Assembly (NCBI RefSeq): GCF_000305775.1
Contig: NC_018866.1
Coordinates: 2,127,001 to 2,191,000, forward strand
Direction of reading: 5' to 3'
DNA: 64,000 bases
DNA from: Dehalobacter sp. DCA
Lineage (GTDB): Bacteria; Bacillota; Desulfitobacteriia; Desulfitobacteriales; Syntrophobotulaceae
Shown here: piece by piece, positions 26,049 to 34,104 of the stretch
Numbering within the stretch: position 1 is the stretch's first letter
Layout of the letters: the number at the start of each line of letters is the position of its first letter
Notes under the pieces: generated by a model
Databases searched by the model: none
What the model was told of the DNA's origin: nothing
What the model saw: only the letters and a program-made list of their open reading frames with translations
Translations under genes and position numbers: made by a program

Positions 26049-28268
26049 CTATATTACTATATCATATTCCTTGACTTTTTTCTTCTTTAACACCCGCATT
26101 GCATTCAGGATCGCAATCACAGCCACGCCTACATCGGCAAATACAGCTTCCCACATTGTCGCGGCACCTATCGCTCCAAGGATGAGGACACCTGTCTTTA
26201 TCCCGAGCGCAAAACCAATATTTTGCCAGACAATTCCTTTAGTTTTCCGGGCAATCCGGATTGCCTCGAGCAGTTTGGCAGGTTCGTCCGTCATCAGGAC
26301 AATATCCGCGGCCTCAATAGCTGCATCCGATCCGAGTCCGCCCATGGCAACCCCGATATCGGCCCTGGCCAGGACCGGCGCATCATTGACCCCATCTCCG
26401 ACAAAAACGAGTTTACTGCCGTTTTCCTTCTGCTCCTCCAGTTCTTCCAGAACAGCAACCTTTTGATCGGGAAGCAATTCAGCGTAAACTCGGTCAAACC
26501 CCAACTGCTGTCCGACCTGTTCACTGATCGCCTTCGTGTCTCCGGTCAGCATAACCAACTTCTTAACCCCTGCCTGTCTCAAGCCCCGCAAAGCTTCCTG
26601 AACATCTTTTTTGACTCTGTCCGTAATCAGGATATAGCCGGCATATTGACGGTCAATCGCGATATAGGCAATCGTTCCAGCCTCGGGTATTTGAGTCAGG
26701 GAGACTCCTTCCTCAGTCAGGAGCCTGGCGCTGCCGGCAATGATTTCTTTTCCCTGATATACTGTTTTTACGCCATAGCCTGGTATTTCTTGATACTGAT
26801 GGATATCTTTCTGATCAATGCCCTTGGTATTCAGTTTTTTCGTATAATCTTCGGTGTATCGTTTCAAAATCGAAGCCGCAATTGGATGACCTGAGAAATA
26901 TTCAGCTGCAGCAGCATATTCCAGCAAAGTATCTTCATCAAACCCCTGAACAGCTTGTATTCCGGTAACTTCAAATACACCTTCAGTCAGCGTACCTGTT
27001 TTATCGAAGACAACCGTACGCACTTGATTCAGGCCTTCCAGGTAGTTGCTTCCCTTGATCAAGATGCCGTTTCGGGAAGCGCCTCCGATACCCCCAAAAA
27101 AGCTTAACGGGATGGAGATCACCAGTGCACAGGGACATGACACCACTAGAAAGACCAAAGCCCGGTTCAGCCATTCGCTGAACGTGGCCCCTTCAATAAA
27201 CAGCGGGGGTATAAAAGCTAAAAGTGCAGCTCCGAGAACAATAACCGGTGTATAGACACGCGCAAATGTTGTCATAAAATTTTCTGTCTTAGCTTTTTTA
27301 GAGGCGGCCTTTTCCACCAAATCCAGAATCCGTGCAACCGTGCTCTGCTCATAGACCTTCGTAACTTTCACGGTCAAAACCCCGGTCTTATTGATAAAAC
27401 CAGCCAGAATACTGCTGCCGGCTTCGACCTCCCTCGGGATAAATTCTCCGGTGAGCGCCGAGGTATCCAAAACAGACCTGCCCGCAAGCACTGTGCCATC
27501 GAGGGGAACTTTCTCTCCCGGTTTGATCAGAATCAGCTGGCCTTCCCTGACTTCCTCCGGCGGTACTTTGCTTATGGAATCGTCCTTCATTAAATTCGCA
27601 TAGTCCGGACGAATATCCATCAGTTCACTGATCGAGCGGCGGGAACGGTTCACAGCACTGTCCTGGAAGAATTCACCGACCCGGTAGAACAGCATCACAG
27701 CTACAGCCTCAGGATATTCCTGAATAGCCAGCGCCCCAACTGTAGCAATAAACATCAAAAAATTTTCATCAAGAAACTTGCCGCGGATAATATTTTGGAG
27801 TGCTGCCCAGATAATCTTGCCGCCAATCAACAAATAGCTGACCAGAAACAGTACGATTTCAATGGCAGGTTTCAATTTCAGCAGAAACGCAGCCGTAAAA
27901 ATGACTGCTCCAATGACAAAGCAAACCAGCTCGGCATTAACTTTCTGTTTTTTTTGTTCTTTTCGTTCTTTTCGTTTTTCTTGTTCCGTGGTTTTCTCTT
28001 CTTTACTGGCTGCACCAATATCTTTGGACCGGATCCCAATAATTCTTATCCCGGCTTCAATCTGGGAAGCAATTTTTTCAATTTTGAGGGCAATATCTGT
28101 GATCTTTTCAGAATCATTTACCTCTAGATAGAGTTTACTGCCGGCAAAATCAATATTTGCAGTTTTTATGCCATCAAGCTTCCTTACTTCCTGTTCGATT
28201 TTAGCCGAGCAGTTTGCACAGCCAAGACCGGCAAGCAGGATGACTGTTTCCTGACTTTTTGTATCCAT
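26049..28268 (-). CDS. cadA: Heavy-metal translocating P-type ATPase (CadA/ZntA type)
   Basis: Membrane pump that exports Cd2+, Zn2+ or Pb2+ at the cost of ATP. In order: an N-terminal HMA domain with the metal site GCANC (Cys17, Cys20), a Lys/Glu-rich linker, paired membrane helices, the TGEFIPREV phosphatase motif, the transport motif SCPCALVI in helix 6, phosphorylation site DKTGTLTEG, SGHPIA, and the hinge GDGVNDAPVLARADIG. The CPC with the following SIPLSFFGG favours the zinc/cadmium group over copper. GAGGAG lies 8 nt before ATG 28268, so the upstream ATG at 28289 is not used. It follows the arsR-type gene by 23 bp. Confidence 0.93.
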   Translation of the reverse strand: MDTKSQETVILLAGLGCANCSAKIEQEVRKLDGIKTANIDFAGSKLYLEVNDSEKITDIALKIEKIASQIEAGIRIIGIRSKDIGAASKEEKTTEQEKRKERKEQKKQKVNAELVCFVIGAVIFTAAFLLKLKPAIEIVLFLVSYLLIGGKIIWAALQNIIRGKFLDENFLMFIATVGALAIQEYPEAVAVMLFYRVGEFFQDSAVNRSRRSISELMDIRPDYANLMKDDSISKVPPEEVREGQLILIKPGEKVPLDGTVLAGRSVLDTSALTGEFIPREVEAGSSILAGFINKTGVLTVKVTKVYEQSTVARILDLVEKAASKKAKTENFMTTFARVYTPVIVLGAALLAFIPPLFIEGATFSEWLNRALVFLVVSCPCALVISIPLSFFGGIGGASRNGILIKGSNYLEGLNQVRTVVFDKTGTLTEGVFEVTGIQAVQGFDEDTLLEYAAAAEYFSGHPIAASILKRYTEDYTKKLNTKGIDQKDIHQYQEIPGYGVKTVYQGKEIIAGSARLLTEEGVSLTQIPEAGTIAYIAIDRQYAGYILITDRVKKDVQEALRGLRQAGVKKLVMLTGDTKAISEQVGQQLGFDRVYAELLPDQKVAVLEELEEQKENGSKLVFVGDGVNDAPVLARADIGVAMGGLGSDAAIEAADIVLMTDEPAKLLEAIRIARKTKGIVWQNIGFALGIKTGVLILGAIGAATMWEAVFADVGVAVIAILNAMRVLKKKKVKEYDIVI

Positions 28269-28291
28269 ATCTTTTTTCTCCTCACGCATCC

Positions 28292-28657
28292 TTATCCTTC
28301 TTTGACATGGAGCATCCCCTGGTTGAAAATGCCTTTGATATGCTCGTCATCCAGCGCATAGAATACAATCTTTCCTTCTTTTCTGTTCTTTACCAGCCTG
28401 CATTGCTTAAGAACTCGCAGCTGATGGGAAATTGCCGACTGGGTCATATTCAGCAGAAAGGCCAGGTCGCAGACACACATTTCCGCTTCGGAAAGTGCCC
28501 AGAGTATTTTTATCCTTGTCGTATCACCAAATACTTTAAACAACTCGGCGAGATCGTATAGATTTTCTTCCTGCGGCATCGCTTCTTTGACCTTACTGAC
28601 AATTTTTTCATGAATAACCAGACAGTCACACCGTAAATTCTCCACTTTTCCCTCCAT
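28292..28657 (-). CDS. ArsR/SmtB-family metal-responsive repressor (CadC-like)
   Basis: Winged-helix repressor that leaves DNA when it binds metal. The 121 residues start MEGKVENLRCDCLV, with Cys10/Cys12 on the N-terminal arm. EMCVCDLA (Cys61/Cys63) lies in the helix before the recognition helix QSAISHQLRVLK. This four-cysteine layout is that of CadC, a Cd/Pb sensor. GGAGCGG before ATG 28657 sets the start. It controls cadA, which follows by 23 bp. An operator-like inverted repeat lies just upstream. Confidence 0.9.
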   Translation of the reverse strand: MEGKVENLRCDCLVIHEKIVSKVKEAMPQEENLYDLAELFKVFGDTTRIKILWALSEAEMCVCDLAFLLNMTQSAISHQLRVLKQCRLVKNRKEGKIVFYALDDEHIKGIFNQGMLHVKEG

Positions 28658-28697
28658 CAAAACAAACCGCTCCTTTATATTTACTCTAATCAATTGA

Positions 28698-28721
28698 ATA
28701 CTTGAATAACTGTTCATGTAT
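28698..28721. promoter_or_regulatory. SmtB/ArsR-type operator
   Basis: ATACTTGAA, a 6-bp spacer and TTCATGTAT form an inverted repeat with one mismatch. The TGAA-N6-TTCA core is the known binding pattern of ArsR/SmtB repressors. It lies 40 bp upstream of the repressor start codon, where it would block the promoter of the arsR-cadA operon. Confidence 0.75.
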
Positions 28722-28859
28722 TATATTATTACGTAATTCTTTTATGGTCAATTCATTTTTTTAATTATTTTTTTATTTATTTTTCTTATGCTATTTTCTT
28801 TATTATTATTTTTAGCTTTTCTGCCTTTGATTCAAACTCTACGCTCTTTGAATTGGAAT

Positions 28860-29432
28860 CTACGCATAGCCTGTAAATATCGATTTAAGTTTTTTAAGGC
28901 TATTCGTCAGAGTAAAATAAAGATGGACGGATACGGATGAGACCATCATTAATGCCGCCAGATAATGCAGCCAGCGTACAGGGTTTAATCCTCCTGCTGT
29001 TTTAACCGCTCTCTGCAGGGGCTTGAAGTAGAGGGCCATCCCGGTAATAATTTGGACCGGGATCAATCCTGCCAGTGAGGTAATCAATATTTTCTGACCT
29101 GGATTGTATTTGGGATACTCCTTCTTTTTTTCGGATAGAAAAAACTCGTATTTTAAGAATTTGGGCATTGCCTTTAAGGTCTTGCGGTTTGGAATGATCT
29201 CTTTATAGTTTTTGTCTTTCATCCCGTAGCAAATTCGTGCCACGTACGAATTTAACAGTAAAAACTGGGCGACGGCATGTGTTTTCCGGGCTGAATCCAT
29301 TCGTTTGAAACCAAAAGCGCGCGATGGGCTGTGAATGTAAAGCCCGCTGAGAATTAAAGCTAATACGGCCGGCGCATAAACCCAGTGAAGCAATCTGGCT
29401 GTTCCTGAATGACGTTGCTTTTTCCAGTTCAT
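28860..29432 (-). CDS. Cytochrome b subunit of uptake hydrogenase
   Basis: A 190-residue membrane protein of the di-heme cytochrome b561/HupC fold, expected to pass electrons from the hydrogenase to quinone. Membrane segments are ARLLHWVYAPAVLALILSG, a segment with KTHAVAQFLLLNSYVAR, LITSLAGLIPVQIITGMAL and LHYLAALMMVSSVSVHLYF. Heme ligand candidates are the histidines in LLHWV, TKTHA-like RKTHAV, WLHYL and VHLYF. ATG 29432 overlaps the large-subunit stop (ATGA), so translation is coupled. Confidence 0.9.
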   Translation of the reverse strand: MNWKKQRHSGTARLLHWVYAPAVLALILSGLYIHSPSRAFGFKRMDSARKTHAVAQFLLLNSYVARICYGMKDKNYKEIIPNRKTLKAMPKFLKYEFFLSEKKKEYPKYNPGQKILITSLAGLIPVQIITGMALYFKPLQRAVKTAGGLNPVRWLHYLAALMMVSSVSVHLYFTLTNSLKKLKSIFTGYA

Positions 29433-30832
29433 ATCATGATCTCCCTGACCGGTGTTCCCGTGGTTATTATATGTGCCGAACAGGAGGAACAAATGTCAAA
29501 TGACCTGATCACCCGGCCGATTTCAATGGGCTGTTTTTCATCCGCAATCGGAATTCCGATCAGCGCTTCCTCGACCGGTCCTCTGCAATTCTGATTATCC
29601 CGAGGCGAAAAATTCCAGGCACTTGGTGTAATAATCTGGTATTGGGCAATCCTGCCGTTTTCAATCCGCAGCCAGTGTCCGAGCGGGCCGCGCATTGCTC
29701 CGGTGAGGCCAACGCCCTCGGCATTTTTTGGTACTTCAAAAGGTAAGAATATACATCCTTCCGGCTCAAGCTCATCGAGCCAGGATTCCATTAAGGCCCC
29801 TACTTTTTGGGCCTCGAGCGTCCTGGCGATCATCCGGTCCATCGTGGATGTGCCCTTTCGGTAATCTCCTTTGATCCAGAGCCTGGCCAGTGGTCCGCCT
29901 TCCAGCGGCACACCGGAATAACGGGGCGCCTTTATCCAAGAGTAGGCGTTTTCTTTTTCCCGTTCAGGAACTGTCCGGCCGTCAGATGGGTTTCGCGGTC
30001 CGGACTCTGCTGCATACCAGGACCTTGCTGTATGTTCTTTAATCAGCGACAGATCAAACTTCTGGATTTGGCCGTTCAGCACTGCTCCACCGGGAAAATA
30101 TCTCTCCTGGTCTTGCTCTGTACATGGAAACAGTCCGTATTCAAGCATATTTGGGGCTCTTTGGCCAAGTTCAAAGTAATCACTGTAAGCGTCTGCAAGA
30201 ATGTATACATCGGATACCATCTGATTCTGGATAAACTGATTTACTTTTTGGAGCTTCGACCGGAAATTCATGACCACATCGGCAGAAGGCGGAACTGTAG
30301 CCCCTCCAGCCAATATCCCATGAGGAAATGGGGCTTTTCCGCCTAGCAGGGCCACCATTTCGTGAGCCAGGCGGCTTATTTCCAGTGCTAAATACATATT
30401 TTGCACCATCGTATCGTTTTTCTTTTTTTCTAGCCGCTTATCTTTTGTATAACCTGGAACAAAGGGGGCTCTCTCTGGCAGGACCAAATAATCCACCAGG
30501 GAAAACAAATACAGATGACGGACATGATTCTGGAGAATATCTGCTCCAATGATCAGGTTTCGCAAAATGTTGGCATTGCGGGGCGGCTTGATCCCGGCAG
30601 CGTCTTCCAAGGCATAGGAGGCGGCCGCTCCATGCAGAGATGAGCAGATCCCGCAGATTCTCTCCGTGAGGTATGCAGCATCACGTGGATCTTTTCCTTG
30701 CAGTATCAGTTCGAATCCTCTGAAAAAAATTCCGCTGCAACGGGCATCTACCACCTTTTTGTCTTCAACTGTGACCTCTACGGCGCAGGAGTTGTTAGCC
30801 CTTGTAAGTGGCCCTATGACAATCTTTTTCAT
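29429..30832 (-). CDS. [NiFe] hydrogenase large subunit
   Basis: Catalytic subunit of a group 1-like membrane-bound uptake hydrogenase, which splits H2 at a Ni-Fe site. The N-terminal ligand motif is ERICGICSSLHG (Cys60, Cys63). The C-terminal motif is DICSSCSAH (Cys448, Cys451, His454), followed by a 13-residue tail that the maturation protease should remove. The usual Asp-Pro at the start of the second motif is Asp-Ile here. The length of 467 residues is short relative to many group 1 enzymes. The order is small subunit, large subunit, cytochrome b. No hyp or protease gene lies in the window. Confidence 0.95.
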   Translation of the reverse strand: MKKIVIGPLTRANNSCAVEVTVEDKKVVDARCSGIFFRGFELILQGKDPRDAAYLTERICGICSSLHGAAASYALEDAAGIKPPRNANILRNLIIGADILQNHVRHLYLFSLVDYLVLPERAPFVPGYTKDKRLEKKKNDTMVQNMYLALEISRLAHEMVALLGGKAPFPHGILAGGATVPPSADVVMNFRSKLQKVNQFIQNQMVSDVYILADAYSDYFELGQRAPNMLEYGLFPCTEQDQERYFPGGAVLNGQIQKFDLSLIKEHTARSWYAAESGPRNPSDGRTVPEREKENAYSWIKAPRYSGVPLEGGPLARLWIKGDYRKGTSTMDRMIARTLEAQKVGALMESWLDELEPEGCIFLPFEVPKNAEGVGLTGAMRGPLGHWLRIENGRIAQYQIITPSAWNFSPRDNQNCRGPVEEALIGIPIADEKQPIEIGRVIRSFDICSSCSAHIITTGTPVREIMI

Positions 30833-30889
30833 GAAGTCAGTCCTTTTCCTTTATTCGTGTCTTCATATAATTTTTTACCTGCCGTTTTC

Positions 30890-31897
30890 TTACTTATGAC
30901 CCTTTTTAAGTCGAGGCCTGATTTTTAGCTTACTTCCGCCTGGAAGATCCTTTTTCAGTGTTTCCGCAAGTCTGCCGGTCAGGATACTTCCCATCAGATG
31001 AGCGCCAATACCAAGCGCGGTCACAACCCCTGTCAATAGGCCCACCCTATTTGCCGTTACTTTGATCCCAGGAAGCTTTATATCCGGTAAATGTTCAAAG
31101 AATGGAACGTCTCCATCAGGAAACTCCGGGCTGGCACAGCCGATGCAAGGGGTATTGGCTTTTACCGGCCAGCTTAGATGCTCCCCGTTCCACTGGCGGA
31201 CAGGACAATCTGCATAGGTGACCGGCCCTTTACAGCCGATCTTATACATGCACCAGGGTTCTCCCGGCTTAGCGGCAAAGATGCTGTTGTCGAAATAATC
31301 CCGCCGCTGGCAAAGGTTATGGATTGTTTCGCCATAGAAAAGTTTGGGCCGGCTATAATCATCAAGTGCTGGCTCACCGTACTGAATTAAATGGTTTAAA
31401 GTGCCCATCATCCATTCGGGGTTAATTGGGCATCCAGGCACATTGATAACTTTTCTGTCCAGAACAGCCTGTAACGATACACATTTAGAAGGGTTCGGAG
31501 CCGCAGCATAGATCCCTCCGAACGCTGCGCAGGTACCGGCAGCAACCACGTAACGAGCTTCAGCACCCAGTTCCCGCACTGCCTGCAAAGCCGTCCAAGC
31601 CTTGCCGTTCCGATAACCGATCACAGAATACAGACCATTGGACCTCGTCGGGATGCTCCCTTCAACTACCAGGATATAGGCTGCTTTATGATTTTTCTGT
31701 AGATCATCAAGAACATTGATGGCATCACTGCCTTCGGACGCGCCCAAAAGATAATCAAAACGAAGCTCTGCAATGCTGCTGATCAACTCCTGGTAGCCCG
31801 GATCCTTGGCATTAAGAAGGGAAAGCATGTCGCCGGCACAGGTATTCGTCCCGAGCCAGATAATGAGAGGTTTTGCTGGAACATCTTCATTCACCAT
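30890..31897 (-). CDS. [NiFe] hydrogenase small subunit, 3Cys1Asp type
   Basis: Iron-sulfur subunit that carries electrons from the Ni-Fe centre to cytochrome b. The 335 residues begin MVNEDVPAKPLIIWLGTNTC without the twin-arginine signal normal in group 1 enzymes. The proximal cluster should be held by Cys20, Asp23 (CAGD, normally CxxC), Cys123 (AGTCAAFGG) and Cys156 (VPGCPINP). Cysteines of the medial and distal clusters are present (IHNLCQRRDYFD, WCMYKIGCKGP, CIGCASPEFPD). A single membrane helix near residues 285-310 anchors the C-terminus. The DNA (TGT GCC GGC GAC) confirms the Asp. Confidence 0.93.
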   Translation of the reverse strand: MVNEDVPAKPLIIWLGTNTCAGDMLSLLNAKDPGYQELISSIAELRFDYLLGASEGSDAINVLDDLQKNHKAAYILVVEGSIPTRSNGLYSVIGYRNGKAWTALQAVRELGAEARYVVAAGTCAAFGGIYAAAPNPSKCVSLQAVLDRKVINVPGCPINPEWMMGTLNHLIQYGEPALDDYSRPKLFYGETIHNLCQRRDYFDNSIFAAKPGEPWCMYKIGCKGPVTYADCPVRQWNGEHLSWPVKANTPCIGCASPEFPDGDVPFFEHLPDIKLPGIKVTANRVGLLTGVVTALGIGAHLMGSILTGRLAETLKKDLPGGSKLKIRPRLKKGHK

Positions 31898-32081
31898 ACC
31901 CTTACATCCCTTCTGCGGTCTTTCGTACCCTGTTATTTTATACTTCGCGATTTTTCAGTTCAAAGAATATTATTACCGCATGCTATTGCACTATACGGAT
32001 TTACAGGTCTATCCTGTTCTGTTCAGGCATAAATAATTATGATTAGCCTTTCTCAAGGTTCCCCGGAAGGATGAACAAGCC

Positions 32082-33032
32082 ATGAACTTTAAACAATTTA
32101 TCTTAAGTCTGATTGTGATTGTCTTGTTAATTACAGGCTGCAAAATCATCTGGAATAGACATTTAATAACAGTAAACGCTGCTGCAGTGTCCCCAGTTTC
32201 CGATTGGGAATATGAGGCCGTAATGAAAAGGGATATTCTATGTCTGATGCTGGCCTATCCCGAAACCATTACCGGTGTGGATAAAGCATCCGAAAATGAG
32301 GTCTATGTCCTTTTAAAATCCAGGAAGAAAATCTTATATGATGACAAAAAAGAAAAAAACTCCTGGCAGAAATCGGGGAATCCCGACCTCCAGGATATGA
32401 TGGATCAGCTCTACCCATTATCCAAGATTACGGAGATTTTACCTAATTACTACAACCCTGGCTGTGCAAGAGTTTATCCGCTTCTGAAAGAAGTATACGG
32501 AACGAGCAAGAAAGCAATCCTGTCCAATCTGACCAAAGTCAGCATTGGCTACAAGTATGTAGAGTTTAACGGTAACAATAAAGCTGCAGAATCTTTAAAA
32601 GCGGTCATGAAAGAATTGCTTCCGTTGTCCCGCCAAAGCCATAAGGTGTACGCTGCTTCTTTTCCGAGCAGCGGGGCTTTCAATTACCGGCTGATCGGCG
32701 GTACAAACAGGCTGAGTTCCCATGCCTACGGTATCGCAATCGATCTTAACAGTAATAAATACGATTATTGGCGCTGGTCCACCCGTGAAGAAGGTCAGAA
32801 AAGGCTTAATGCCTACCCCCAGGAGGTCTCTGCTATCTTTGAAAAATATGGTTTTATCTGGGGCGGCAAATGGGGAAATTTCGATATTATGCATTACGAA
32901 TACCGTCCGGAAATCATTCTGAAAGCGCGTTATTTTTCCGAAAGACCCGTCTCGGGGATTCCATGGTATGACGGTTTGCAAAGCAACCAGGAAGCCTGGG
33001 AATATATCTGGCTAATTGAAGAAAACCTGTAG
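32082..33032 (+). CDS. VanY-type D-alanyl-D-alanine carboxypeptidase (M15)
   Basis: Extracellular zinc peptidase that trims peptidoglycan stem peptides. The 316 residues start with a membrane helix ending in the lipobox-like LITGC (Cys20), so it is probably a lipoprotein. The M15 metal ligands are visible in LSSHAYGIAIDLN (His and Asp) and in FDIMHYEYRPE (His), with the catalytic Glu in the latter. A large N-terminal part of about 130 residues has no recognised domain. The GGAAGGATG site fits the start. It is not grouped with vancomycin resistance genes, so a housekeeping role is likely. Confidence 0.88.
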   Translation: MNFKQFILSLIVIVLLITGCKIIWNRHLITVNAAAVSPVSDWEYEAVMKRDILCLMLAYPETITGVDKASENEVYVLLKSRKKILYDDKKEKNSWQKSGNPDLQDMMDQLYPLSKITEILPNYYNPGCARVYPLLKEVYGTSKKAILSNLTKVSIGYKYVEFNGNNKAAESLKAVMKELLPLSRQSHKVYAASFPSSGAFNYRLIGGTNRLSSHAYGIAIDLNSNKYDYWRWSTREEGQKRLNAYPQEVSAIFEKYGFIWGGKWGNFDIMHYEYRPEIILKARYFSERPVSGIPWYDGLQSNQEAWEYIWLIEENL

Positions 33033-33239
33033 CTTTATATGCTTAGCGTTCAGTCAACCTGAATCGCGGACAACACTGAATCGGGAACATCCTGGCGGTA
33101 TTTTTTCTTTCATGATACAATTATTTACAACAATACATTACTATTTCATTCCATTTTTGGTAATATTAATCATGTATACAAATTGATCTGTTACGTTGAA
33201 TATGTACGGGATTTTTTACTCTTAGGAGGTCCTAAAACA

Positions 33240-33593
33240 TTGAATAAAAGACAGTTGGGGCAGCGGGGCGAAGATATGGCTTTGGAACATATTAAGGAAG
33301 CCGGCTTGAACATTATCCAGCGCAATTATCGCTGTCCCAAGGGAGAAATCGACATTATCGCCAGGGATGGGAAAACAATTGTATTTATCGAAGTCAGACT
33401 GAGGAGTTCCAATAGCCGGGGATCCGCAGAAGAAAGCATCGGCCTCTGGAAAATCCAAAGGCTTAAAAGTATTGCCTCGTATTATCTTCTGGAACAACAC
33501 TATCGTCAATGGCCGCAAATCAGGTTTGATGTTTTCGCCATTAACATGGCTGAAGGCGTCCCCGAATTCAATTGGATTCAAGGGGCACTATAG
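33240..33593 (+). CDS. yraN: YraN family (UPF0102) endonuclease-like protein
   Basis: A 117-residue protein of the restriction-endonuclease fold with unknown cellular role, often beside rnhB and dprA. Typical motifs are LGQRGEDMALEHIK, RNYRCPKGEIDIIARDG and IVFIEVRLRSS, which hold the Asp/Glu...Glu-x-Lys type centre (here EVR). The start is TTG at 33240 with AGGAGG ahead of it, not the ATG at 33183. It stands on the opposite strand from dprA/topA and rnhB, unlike the usual arrangement. Its usual neighbour comM lies 4.5 kb downstream. Confidence 0.92.
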   Translation: MNKRQLGQRGEDMALEHIKEAGLNIIQRNYRCPKGEIDIIARDGKTIVFIEVRLRSSNSRGSAEESIGLWKIQRLKSIASYYLLEQHYRQWPQIRFDVFAINMAEGVPEFNWIQGAL

Positions 33594-33762
33594 TTTCATT
33601 CTTGATTAATTTGAATGGGTCGGCTGTAATCGGTGAGCATCTATATAATAAAAAGTGATAAGGAGTACATTGGTAGTCGCCTCGTCAATTAATGTTAAAT
33701 CTAGGCTTCGACCCTTCTGAGCCTTATGCTGATTCTGATCGCAGTGGTTTCATATTTGGACA

Positions 33763-33820
33763 CTTAAAGCAAGACCTTTCGCCGACAGATATTTCTATCA
33801 GCAGAAAACCTTGCTTTAAG
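33763..33820. terminator. Hairpin between yraN and ferredoxin gene
   Basis: CTTAAAGCAAG and CTTGCTTTAAG pair perfectly over 11 bp, with further internal pairing (TTTCGCCGA against TCAGCAGAAA). There is no clear T-run. It separates the convergent yraN and ferredoxin transcripts. No gene is seen in the 297-bp gap between them. Confidence 0.4.
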
Positions 33821-33890
33821 AGGGACACAAGTAATGCAGTTATATATATTCACGACTTCCTAAAAGAGCGTCAGAAAAGTGACCGAATAA

Positions 33891-34103
33891 TTACCAGGGC
33901 AAATATTTCTTGTGATGCATCGGGTCGACGTAAATCGCAAGTGAGGGACAGTTAATCTCGCAGTTATAGCATGTTTGACAATCAACGATATAGGCGATAT
34001 ACGCCTTCTTCTTTGCCTCGTCGAAACGCAGGACATCCTTGGTGCAGACCTCAAAACATGTGCGACAGCCAGTACATTTTTGGACGTTGATTTCTTGGAT
34101 CAT
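33891..34103 (-). CDS. Two [4Fe-4S] ferredoxin subunit
   Basis: A 70-residue iron-sulfur protein with two clusters: CTGCRTCFEVC (Cys10, 13, 16, 20) and CQTCYNCEINCP (Cys42, 45, 48, 52). It has no export signal. GGAGG before ATG 34103 sets the start, one base after the flavoprotein stop. The pairing with a large FAD subunit resembles the AprAB and fumarate-reductase-like modules. It probably passes electrons to the flavoprotein and may be carried out of the cell with it. Confidence 0.9.
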   Translation of the reverse strand: MIQEINVQKCTGCRTCFEVCTKDVLRFDEAKKKAYIAYIVDCQTCYNCEINCPSLAIYVDPMHHKKYLPW

Positions 34104-34104
34104 G

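Noticed and set aside
29429-30832. Selenocysteine in the hydrogenase large subunit ([NiFeSe] type)
   Set aside because: Both nickel motifs have Cys codons, and no in-frame TGA precedes the natural stop.
33692-33955. 87-residue open frame between yraN and ferredoxin
   Set aside because: It spans a long hairpin and overlaps the ferredoxin gene; composition and start context are poor.
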